A stretch of DNA of 7,886 bases, taken from an uncultured Caulobacteraceae bacterium (GTDB taxonomy: Bacteria; Pseudomonadota; Alphaproteobacteria; Caulobacterales; Caulobacteraceae). The DNA is taken from the NCBI GenBank assembly GCA_937910255.1, contig CALEOQ010000435.1, positions 1 to 7,886 on the forward strand, written 5' to 3'. The position numbers were made by a program, and so were the translations under genes. This document shows, piece after piece, positions 1 to 5,349 of the stretch (position 1 is its first letter; every line of letters starts with the position of its first letter). The notes below the pieces were generated by a model that saw only the letters and a program-made list of their open reading frames with translations, had not been told where the DNA came from and searched no databases.

Positions 1-68
1 GGTGTCTCTGTCTGTCAGTACAGCTGTCGTGTGGTGCTACATCTGTCCTGGTGAGCTACTTCTTCATC
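1..68. other. Non-genomic sequence outside the 5' adapter
   Basis: This stretch lies outside the sequencing adapter, so it cannot belong to the insert. It has no coding signal, and its composition is unlike the GC-rich insert. The likeliest origin is low-quality base calling after a read ran off the end of a short library molecule, reverse-complemented during assembly. It should be trimmed. I see no similarity to the matching stretch at the other end. Confidence 0.8.
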
Positions 69-81
69 TTTTTTTTTTTTT
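69..81. other. Poly-T run next to the P5 adapter (read-through artefact)
   Basis: Thirteen consecutive T lie directly outside the adapter. Illumina reads that pass the end of the library molecule commonly give poly-A, and the reverse complement of such a read gives poly-T in this position. It mirrors the A-rich run after the other adapter. It is not a biological terminator or poly-A signal. Confidence 0.85.
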
Positions 82-139
82 AAGGATACGGCGACCACCG
101 AGATCTACACTCTTTCCCTACACGACGCTCTTCCGATCT
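82..139 (+). other. Illumina TruSeq universal (P5) adapter, untrimmed
   Basis: The 58 bases match the TruSeq universal adapter over its full length, from the P5 flow-cell part (GATACGGCGACCACCGAG) to the read-1 priming end (ACGCTCTTCCGATCT). The only mismatch is at base 84, G where the adapter has T. Native sequence starts at base 140. Translated on the minus strand, the adapter adds a false tail (SEERRVGKECRSRWSPYP) to the truncated prfA product. On the plus strand it gives a false peptide containing RRPPRSTLFPYTTLFRS. The match is from memory of the adapter sequence but is long and unambiguous. Confidence 0.98.
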
Positions 140-1180
140 GGCCTGATCCTCGGCGATCAGCGGACCGATGACGTCATCCAGGGCCTCGCCCTCGATCACC
201 TTGGCGAGATTGTAGAGGGTCAGGTTGATCCGGTGGTCGGTCACCCGCCCTTGCGGAAAATTGTAGGTGCGGATGCGCTCGGAGCGGTCGCCCGAGCCCA
301 CCTGACTCTTGCGCGCATCGGCGCGGGCGGTGTCGAGGGCCTCGCGCTGCTGGTCGTAAAGCCTGGCCTTGAGAACCTTCAGGGCGCGGGCCCGGTTCTG
401 GTGCTGGGACTTTTCCGACGAGGTCACCACGATGCCGCTCGGCAGGTGGGTGATGCGGACGGCGGAGTCGGTCTTGTTCACATGCTGGCCGCCGGAGCCT
501 GAGGCGCGATAGGTGTCGATGCGCAGGTCGGCGTCGTTGATCTCGATCTCCACGTCCTCGACCTCCGGCAGGACCGCCACCGTGGCCGCCGAGGTATGGA
601 TGCGCCCGCCCGCTTCAGTCTCGGGCACACGCTGCACCCGATGGACGCCGCTCTCATACTTCAGCCGACCAAACACCCCGTCGCCGGTGATGGAGGCGAT
701 GATCTCCTTGTAGCCGCCGACCTCGCCTTCGGAGACGGAGTCGATCTCCACCCGCCACCCTTGGGTCTGGGCGTAGCGCTGGTACATCCGAAACAGGTCG
801 CCGGCGAACAGGGCGGCCTCGTCGCCGCCGGTGCCGGCCCGCACCTCCAGGATGGCCGAGGCGTTCTCGTCCTTGTCCTTGGGCGCCAGCAGCAGGGCGA
901 CCTGGCGCTCCAGCTCGGGCAGGCGGGCCTCGAGCTCGGCCAGTTCCTCGCGGGCGAGGCCGGCCATTTCCCGGTCGCTGGCCGCGGCCATCTGCTCCAG
1001 GTCCGGCGCTTCGGCCCGGGCCTTGACCAGGGTCTCCACAGCCTCGGCCACCGGGCGCAGCTCGGCATGCTCCTTGGAGAGCCGGACGATCTCGGCCCCG
1101 TCGCTGGCCGCGCCCATCCGCGCTTCGATCTCATGGAAGCGGTCGAGTACCTGGTCGAGGCGGGCCTGGGGAAGTCGCAC
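140..1180 (-). CDS. prfA: Peptide chain release factor 1 (RF1), C-terminus cut by contig edge
   Basis: RF1 recognises UAA and UAG stop codons in the ribosomal A site and triggers hydrolysis of peptidyl-tRNA. In native numbering the sequence shows the PCRF-type region near residues 114-133 (RAGTGGDEAALF), the stop-codon-reading tripeptide P-E-T at 186-188 in the RF1 P-x-T pattern (RF2 has S-P-F), and the catalytic GGQ at 230-232 in SGSGGQHVNKTDSAVRITH. I chose GTG at 1180 as the start because the protein then begins MRLPQARLDQ, as expected for alphaproteobacterial RF1. An AGGTG lies ten bases upstream and a promoter at 1213-1241. Reading on to the in-frame GTG at 1270 would add 30 unrelated residues across that promoter. 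The frame stays open to 140, giving 347 residues, and then enters adapter. About ten C-terminal residues and the stop are missing; RF1 is usually 355-360 residues. prmC (RF methyltransferase) often follows, but lies outside the window. Confidence 0.97.
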
Positions 1181-1212
1181 GATCTGAAAGCACCTGTTGG
1201 ACGAAGACCGCC

Positions 1213-1241
1213 TATCTAGCGTCGGCGAGGGCAGGCGACAA
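1213..1241 (-). promoter_or_regulatory. Probable housekeeping promoter of prfA
   Basis: On the minus strand, TTGTCGC (1241-1235), a 14-base spacer and GCTAGATA (1220-1213) fit the Caulobacter housekeeping sigma consensus TTGaCgS-N10-14-GCTANAWC. One position differs in each box. Transcription would start near 1206, leaving a leader of about 25 bases before the GTG at 1180. This supports that start over the upstream GTG at 1270. The sequence match is direct; activity is inferred. Confidence 0.55.
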
Positions 1242-1348
1242 ACGAGGAACCACTTGCCATCCTCCGCCACCGCAGTGCAGCATGGTTAAGCTGTGACGAG
1301 GAGCTGGGCCTGTGGGGGCCGGCCGCTGTTCGCCGAGGTGTTTGCGCC

Positions 1349-2077
1349 ATGGGAGCCCTGTTTCCCGTCAAATGCCCCCACTGCAAGGCTGAGACGGCCG
1401 TCGCGCCGGAGGTCTTTCATCGCTGGTGGCCCTGTAAGGGACGTTCGGAGCTCCCGGCCAGCCTGCCTGGGAAGGTCCTGCCTGATCAGCCGGTGCGCGC
1501 GGCCTTCAGCGCCATGTGCCCGGCCTGCGACGGCCCCTTGGCCCTGATCCTCACCGCGAAAGGCAGCGTGCTGAGCACGCTCGTGTCCCGGCCCGGCGTG
1601 CCCAGCGCCCGTAGCCTGGAGACCCTCGAGCCCAATGAGATCAGCAAGGTCGATGTCCATCCCCCCGACCGGCCATCCCAGCCGCCCCTCGTGCTTTTAC
1701 CTCCAAGGCTTCCGGAGAATTTCGGCGAAAAGCTGAAGCGGCTGGCCGGGGATGCGGCGCGGCCTGACCAGGGCGGCACCGCTGCGGCCGGCTGTCGATG
1801 GCTGCTGGACGAGGTTTTGAGCGACCTTGGTCATCCGCCCGCGGCGGCGGCCAAGCCCTCCGGGGGGCTCATCGCGCGATTGTTCGGGCCGGCGCCGCGG
1901 CAGGAGCCGGGCCTGAAGAGCCGCCTGCGCAAGGCGTGCGAGGCCGGCAAGCTGCCGCAGTGGGCGCTGACACGCGCCGATGGTCTGGACTTGGAGGCGA
2001 AGACGCCGCCGGTTTCGGCCAAGGCCTATGTGGACTATCTGGCGGCGGTGCTTAGGGCCGCCTATCCGGGGCTCTGA
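1349..2077 (+). CDS. Zinc-ribbon protein of unknown function, distant DUF4145-like C-terminus
   Basis: I do not recognise a named gene. The 242-residue product starts with CPHC (Cys9, Cys12), and a second pair, CPAC, follows at Cys57 and Cys60. Together they could form one four-cysteine zinc site, with a Trp/His-rich stretch between them. A Pro-rich linker covers residues 104-123. Residues 125-240 are helical and Ala/Leu-rich, with a segment around GCRWLLDEVLSDLG (148-161) and LKSRLRKACEAGKLPQWAL (189-207). This spacing recalls DUF4145 proteins, which combine a zinc ribbon with a helical bundle, but the typical GN-aaH end is not visible. The similarity is a guess. ATG at 1349 has AGGTG eight bases upstream; TGA is at 2075-2077. 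The gene is divergent from prfA and convergent with the 98-residue gene. G+C and codon use look like the neighbours, so recent transfer is not indicated. Confidence 0.75.
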   Translation: MGALFPVKCPHCKAETAVAPEVFHRWWPCKGRSELPASLPGKVLPDQPVRAAFSAMCPACDGPLALILTAKGSVLSTLVSRPGVPSARSLETLEPNEISKVDVHPPDRPSQPPLVLLPPRLPENFGEKLKRLAGDAARPDQGGTAAAGCRWLLDEVLSDLGHPPAAAAKPSGGLIARLFGPAPRQEPGLKSRLRKACEAGKLPQWALTRADGLDLEAKTPPVSAKAYVDYLAAVLRAAYPGL

Positions 2078-2079
2078 CA

Positions 2080-2107
2080 GGGAAGGCGACGCAGGCGCCG
2101 CCTTCCC
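2080..2107. terminator. Perfect 9-bp hairpin between convergent genes, likely shared terminator
   Basis: The left arm GGGAAGGCG (2080-2088) and right arm CGCCTTCCC (2099-2107) are perfect reverse complements, with a 10-base loop between them. The hairpin begins two bases after the stop of the plus-strand zinc-ribbon gene and lies 20 bases beyond the stop of the minus-strand 98-residue gene. It can therefore fold in both transcripts. No T-run follows on either strand, so intrinsic termination may be weak, or the stem may act mainly to protect the 3' ends. Confidence 0.6.
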
Positions 2108-2127
2108 GCGGGATTCAGAGCTGCGTC

Positions 2128-2424
2128 TTAGGCGCGGACGCCGGTCATCGGGGCGCTGCCGAAGGCGCCCAGCTTCACCGTGCCGTTCATGGTGTCGCCT
2201 TCGACCTTGGCTTCGAACTCCAGGGTCATGGGCATGGGCTGGGTGATCTGGGTGGACCAGGTCAGGGTGTCGCCATTGACCTTACCCTCGACGCTCTGCG
2301 TGCCCATCTGGCCCGACGTCGTGCCCGTGAAGGTGTCGCCGCTGGTGGTGATGACGGCGTCGACCGTCTGGGCGCCCATGGGCGTATTGATGGTGATCTT
2401 CCAGTTGCCGTCTGCTGCGGACAT
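2128..2424 (-). CDS. Conserved-looking 98-residue beta-repeat protein, function unknown
   Basis: The product is short, with no signal peptide and no cysteine. It is rich in Thr, Gly and Met, with alternating short strands and turns. Two related blocks are visible: GDTFTGTTSGQMGTQSVEGKV (residues 29-49) and GDTMNGTVKLGAFGSAPMTGV (76-96). Each has GDT-x-x-GT, then G-x-x-G, then a closing G. A W-x-x-x-I-T-x-PM unit also appears twice, as WKITINTPMG near the start and WSTQITQPMP in the middle. This suggests a small all-beta fold, perhaps a barrel or sheet sandwich, built by duplication. The start is clear: GGGGAGG ends five bases before ATG at 2424. TAA is at 2130-2128. It lies 76 bases after the 152-residue gene on the same strand and may be co-transcribed with it. 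I recognise no named family or enzymatic motif, so no function is assigned. Confidence 0.8.
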   Translation of the reverse strand: MSAADGNWKITINTPMGAQTVDAVITTSGDTFTGTTSGQMGTQSVEGKVNGDTLTWSTQITQPMPMTLEFEAKVEGDTMNGTVKLGAFGSAPMTGVRA

Positions 2425-2500
2425 GACGTCCTCCCCATTTATGGAGACGGCACCTAATCAAGCGCCGGGGGCGCGCGCAAGCATGACCCCGACGTCAACG

Positions 2501-2959
2501 TCAGAAGGTTTCGGACTCCCCCAGGGAGACGCCGGCCTTGCGGAGCCGGGCGAGGATCTCGATCAGGCGCCCATAGGTGTCGTTGGCGCCGGCCAGCATC
2601 TCGGCGCGCGTGAACACCGCCGACGGGACAACGAGGCCCAGGTCGCGGCGTTCGATCATGCCCACGTCGATCAGGGCCGCCACATAGGGGTCCATGATAT
2701 GCCGGGGAAGGCAGAGGCGCTCGGCCAGATCGGCGTCGGCGATCGCGCGGCGCTGGCTGTCGGGGGGAATGTCGTGGAGGGCGACGTAGCGGTCCGTGGT
2801 CGCCCGCAGATGCGCCGTATTGGCGGTCCAGACCCCGGTGAAGACCAGCAGGGAGATCAGGTCCCCGTCATACCGGCGAGCCATGTGGTTGAGCAGGTCA
2901 ATGAGCTCATAGGCGATCAGGCGGCCGGTCAGCCGGCGATTGTCCGGGGGAGAGGGCAT
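2501..2959 (-). CDS. Probable winged-helix protein, possible regulator, family not named
   Basis: The 152-residue product has a helical N-terminal half containing a hydrophobic stretch (LISLLVFTGVWTANTAHL, about residues 34-51). Around residues 73-112 is a segment that reads like a winged helix: ADLAERLCLPRHIMDPYVAAL as a helix-turn-helix, then DVGMIERRDLGLVVP as a wing. Similar layouts (leu-rich helices, then an LA-x-x-L helix-turn-helix ending in GxVVP) occur in uncharacterised alphaproteobacterial regulators, as far as I recall. DNA binding is inferred. A longer frame opens with TTG at 2965, but there the ACGAG directly touches the start. From ATG at 2959 the same ACGAG sits six bases upstream, so I prefer ATG. 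TGA is at 2503-2501. It lies 39 bases downstream of ispG on the same strand, so it is probably in the same transcript, though nothing links it to isoprenoid synthesis. Confidence 0.75.
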   Translation of the reverse strand: MPSPPDNRRLTGRLIAYELIDLLNHMARRYDGDLISLLVFTGVWTANTAHLRATTDRYVALHDIPPDSQRRAIADADLAERLCLPRHIMDPYVAALIDVGMIERRDLGLVVPSAVFTRAEMLAGANDTYGRLIEILARLRKAGVSLGESETF

Positions 2960-2998
2960 AGGCAAGCAACTCGTAGAATGGGAAAAAGGCGCCCGCGG

Positions 2999-4141
2999 CT
3001 ATTCGGCGGCGGCCAATTCCGCAGCCTGGGCGGCCGCAAGCTCGGCGGCGCGGGCCTCGACCAGCTCGACGATGTGGTCGACCATGTGCTCGTTGTCCAT
3101 CTTATGGTCGGGCTTGCCGGCCATATAGACCATGCCTGAGCCCTTGCCCCCGCCGGTGAAGCCCAGGTCGGTCATCAGGGCTTCGCCCGGGCCGTTCACC
3201 ACGCAGCCGATGATCGAGAGGCTCATGGGGGTGGAGATGTGGGCCAGGCGTTCCTCCAGGGCCTCCACCGTCTTGATGACGTTGAAGCCCTGACGGGCGC
3301 AGGACGGGCAGGCGATGATGTTCACGCCCCGGTGGCGCAGGCCGAGCGACTTCAGAATGTCGAACCCGACCTTGATCTCCTCCACCGGATCGGCGGCCAG
3401 GCTCACCCGGATGGTGTCGCCGATGCCGGCCCAGAGCAGGGAGCCCATGCCGATGGCGGACTTCACCGTGCCGGTGCGCAGGGCGCCGGCCTCGGTGACC
3501 CCCAGGTGCAGCGGGCAGTCGATGGCCTCGGCCAGCATCTGGTAGGCGGCCACCGTCATGAAGACGTCCGAGGCCTTCACGCTGATCTTGAACTCGTGGA
3601 AGTCGTGATCCTGGAGAATGCGGGCATGGCTCAGCGCGCTCTCCACCATGGCCTGGGGGCAGGGCTCCCCATAACGCTCCAGCAGTTCGCGCTCAAGCGA
3701 GCCGGCGTTGACGCCGATGCGGATGGAGCAGCCATGATCCTTGGCCGCCTGGATCACCTCGCGCACCCGGGCCGGAGAGCCGATATTGCCCGGATTGATC
3801 CGCAGACAGGCCGCGCCGGCCTTGGCCGCCTCGATCCCGCGGCGATAGTGGAAGTGGATGTCGGCCACCAGGGGAACCTTGGCCGCCTTGGCGATGGTCG
3901 AAAAGGCTGCGGTGGACTCTTCGTCCGGGCAAGAGACCCGGACGATGTCGGCGCCGGCCTCTTCCAGCTGGCGGATCTGGTCGATGGTCGCTGCGGCGTC
4001 GGCCGTCAGCGTATTGGTCATCGACTGGACGGTGATCGGGGCGTCGCCGCCCACCTCGACCGACCCCACGCGGATCTTACGGCTGACGCGCCGCTCTATC
4101 GTGCGCCAGGGACGGAGGTGGGTGTGATCGTGCTGGGTCAT
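2999..4141 (-). CDS. ispG: 4-hydroxy-3-methylbut-2-en-1-yl diphosphate synthase (IspG/GcpE)
   Basis: IspG carries out the penultimate step of the MEP pathway, reductively opening methylerythritol 2,4-cyclodiphosphate to HMBPP with a [4Fe-4S] cluster. The 380-residue product has the bacterial two-domain form. An N-terminal TIM-barrel part has SMTNTLTAD (40-48), RVSCPDEES (68-76), ADIHFHYRRG (93-102), RINPGNIG (114-121) and GVTEAG (214-219). The C-terminal cluster domain has Cys278 and Cys281 in CPSC, Cys313 in GCVVNGPGE, and Glu320, the usual cluster ligands. The length is normal. The C-terminus ends in an alanine-rich tail with two copies of an eight-residue unit, AAELAAAQ and AAELAAAE, probably a lineage-specific extension. 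ATG is at 4141 and TAG at 3001-2999. The gene follows the rodZ-like gene after 56 bases, an adjacency also seen in E. coli. A perfect hairpin ends directly against the ATG and includes the nearest weak AGG. Confidence 0.98.
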   Translation of the reverse strand: MTQHDHTHLRPWRTIERRVSRKIRVGSVEVGGDAPITVQSMTNTLTADAAATIDQIRQLEEAGADIVRVSCPDEESTAAFSTIAKAAKVPLVADIHFHYRRGIEAAKAGAACLRINPGNIGSPARVREVIQAAKDHGCSIRIGVNAGSLERELLERYGEPCPQAMVESALSHARILQDHDFHEFKISVKASDVFMTVAAYQMLAEAIDCPLHLGVTEAGALRTGTVKSAIGMGSLLWAGIGDTIRVSLAADPVEEIKVGFDILKSLGLRHRGVNIIACPSCARQGFNVIKTVEALEERLAHISTPMSLSIIGCVVNGPGEALMTDLGFTGGGKGSGMVYMAGKPDHKMDNEHMVDHIVELVEARAAELAAAQAAELAAAE

Positions 4142-4160
4142 GGGCCTGCAAAATAGGCCC
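4142..4160 (-). promoter_or_regulatory. Hairpin abutting the ispG start codon
   Basis: In the minus-strand transcript, GGGCCT (4160-4155), the loop ATTTTGC and AGGCCC (4147-4142) form a perfect 6-bp stem, and ATG of ispG begins at the next base. The stem takes in both purine-rich candidates for ribosome binding: the AGG three bases before ATG and the GGG of GAGGG (4162-4158). Control of translation initiation is inferred; the base pairing is seen directly. Confidence 0.5.
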
Positions 4161-4169
4161 TCGCGCGCC

Positions 4170-4188
4170 GTTTCCCAAGCCGGGAAAC
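4170..4188. repeat. Perfect 7-bp inverted repeat between rodZ-like gene and ispG
   Basis: GTTTCCC (4170-4176) and GGGAAAC (4182-4188) are perfect reverse complements with a 5-base loop. The dyad lies nine bases after the rodZ-like stop codon and 28 bases before ispG. No T-run follows in the direction of transcription. A partial terminator, a transcript-stability element or an operator dyad are all possible. Confidence 0.55.
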
Positions 4189-4197
4189 ATGACGCTT

Positions 4198-5199
4198 TTA
4201 GTCACCCAGGCGGCTGAGCGGGGTCTGGGCGCCGGGCAACAGGCCCCGTGTCTGTCCGTTGACGAACACCTGGAAGGCGGTCGGCTCGGAGACATCGATC
4301 ACCAGGCCCCGTAGGTCAGGGGCGCGATAGGCTTCGCCGGCGGCGAGCTGGCGGGCGAAATAGACCTCGCCATCGGCGCTGCGGACGATCAGGGCCGCAG
4401 ACTCCCGGGCCTGCAGCACGATGGGCGAGGCGGGCGCGGCCGGCGCGCCGTACACGGTCCCGTCCGGGGTGAAGGTGGCCGGCAACTGGCTGAGGTCAGC
4501 CTCGGCCTGAGGCCCCCTGGCGATCTCGCGGTTAGAGGCGATCACCGCGTCGGCCGAGCCGCCGGCGGCCGCGGCCACGTCCAGGCCGGGCGTTTCATAA
4601 AGCTCAGGCACGGTGGATTCCACCGGCGCAGGCAGGGGCGCGCCCAGGGACAGCGGGCCTTGCGGTCCGGCGTTGGCGGCGATCTCTTCGGCGGTGCTGG
4701 GCGGGGCGGCGACCGGCGCGACGGGCTGGGCCTCGTTGATGCCCCGCTGGGCGAAATTCCAGACCAGAATGGCGCCGACCACCAGCACGCCGGCGGTGAT
4801 GGCCAGGCCCAGTCGGCTGTCGCCGGTGCGCCGCACGCCGACCGGTTCGCGCAGGGCCTCGTCGCCGGCAGGCTCATCGGCCTTGAAACGGGTCACGGCG
4901 GCCTCGGCCTCGAGGCCCAGCGCCTTGGCGTAGGCGCGGACATAGCCGATGGTGAAGGGCCGCGACGGCAGGTCCTCCAGCCGCATTTCCTCGATGGCGG
5001 CCAGATAGGCGCGCCGGATTCGGGTGGAGTCGGCGACGTCCTGCAGCGAGAGGCCGCGGAATTCGCGCGCCGCCTTCAAGGCGGCGCCGATGTTGGGACC
5101 AGAGTCCAGGGTCGGCATATAGCTTTCAACAGCACTGAGGGGGTGCGTCCCCTCAAAGCTCGGATTGAAGTCAGTGACCCGCCCAGTGTCGAGCGCCAT
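4198..5199 (-). CDS. rodZ: RodZ-type membrane protein: HTH, one transmembrane segment, DUF4115-like domain
   Basis: RodZ links the MreB cytoskeleton to the cell-wall elongation machinery; in related bacteria its cytoplasmic HTH binds MreB. The 333-residue product has the family's three parts. A HTH_25-type domain covers residues 36-104 (IGAALKAAREFRGLSLQDVA, then RIRRAYLAAIE and PFTIGYVRAYAKALGL). A single membrane helix lies at about 130-149 (LGLAITAGVLVVGAILVWNF), preceded by Arg residues. A Pro/Ala-rich linker leads to a DUF4115-like beta domain at 258-325 (LIVRSADGEVYFARQLAAGE, then VFVNGQ). This gives an N-in topology with the C-terminal part in the periplasm. The start is uncertain: ATG at 5199 has no strong ribosome site, and ATG at 5118 (residue 28, just before the HTH) is an alternative. 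ispG follows, as for E. coli rodZ-ispG. The symbol rests on architecture and synteny; a paralogue of the true RodZ is possible. A weak sigma70-like pair (5316-5311 and 5293-5288, 17-base spacing) lies upstream. Confidence 0.85.
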   Translation of the reverse strand: MALDTGRVTDFNPSFEGTHPLSAVESYMPTLDSGPNIGAALKAAREFRGLSLQDVADSTRIRRAYLAAIEEMRLEDLPSRPFTIGYVRAYAKALGLEAEAAVTRFKADEPAGDEALREPVGVRRTGDSRLGLAITAGVLVVGAILVWNFAQRGINEAQPVAPVAAPPSTAEEIAANAGPQGPLSLGAPLPAPVESTVPELYETPGLDVAAAAGGSADAVIASNREIARGPQAEADLSQLPATFTPDGTVYGAPAAPASPIVLQARESAALIVRSADGEVYFARQLAAGEAYRAPDLRGLVIDVSEPTAFQVFVNGQTRGLLPGAQTPLSRLGD

Positions 5200-5307
5200 G
5201 GCTGCTCGTCATCCCCGAAAAATAAATGCGGCCAGATAGCCGCCACCCGCCCCGTCCGTTTGCCACGGATCTGTTAATTTCTCTTTTCCCATAACACGAT
5301 AGCCGCA

Positions 5308-5320
5308 GCCGTTCAACGGC
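5308..5320. repeat. Short perfect dyad in the ptsP-rodZ gap
   Basis: GCCGTT-C-AACGGC is a 13-base palindrome around base 5314. It lies 29 bases downstream of the ptsP stop and overlaps a weak -35-like box for the rodZ-like gene. The one-base centre is too tight for a full RNA hairpin, so an operator or a shorter hairpin is more plausible than a terminator. The surrounding 150-base gap has the AT-richest stretch of the native sequence (about 5275-5297), as expected near a promoter. Confidence 0.3.
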
Positions 5321-5349
5321 GGGCGATCGTTGATTCGTCATGGTCAAGC

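Noticed and set aside
69..81. T-run as an intrinsic terminator for prfA
   Set aside because: It lies outside the adapter and so is a sequencing artefact.
2..502. 166-residue plus-strand open frame at the left end
   Set aside because: It starts in non-genomic sequence, crosses the adapter and then runs antisense to prfA. The middle is translated adapter.
1286..1660. 124-residue minus-strand open frame upstream of prfA
   Set aside because: It is antisense to the zinc-ribbon gene, whose paired CPxC motifs and ribosome site make the plus strand the better choice.
2425..2500. TTGACG (2498-2493, minus strand) as a -35 box for the 98-residue gene
   Set aside because: Nothing resembling a -10 box lies at a suitable distance; the region 17 bases on is GC only.
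2180..3139. 319-residue plus-strand open frame
   Set aside because: It covers three minus-strand genes and their gaps. It has no recognisable domain, while the minus-strand frames have ribosome sites and protein-like sequence.
3239..4156. 305-residue plus-strand open frame
   Set aside because: It is antisense to the clearly real ispG. Long antisense frames are expected in GC-rich DNA.
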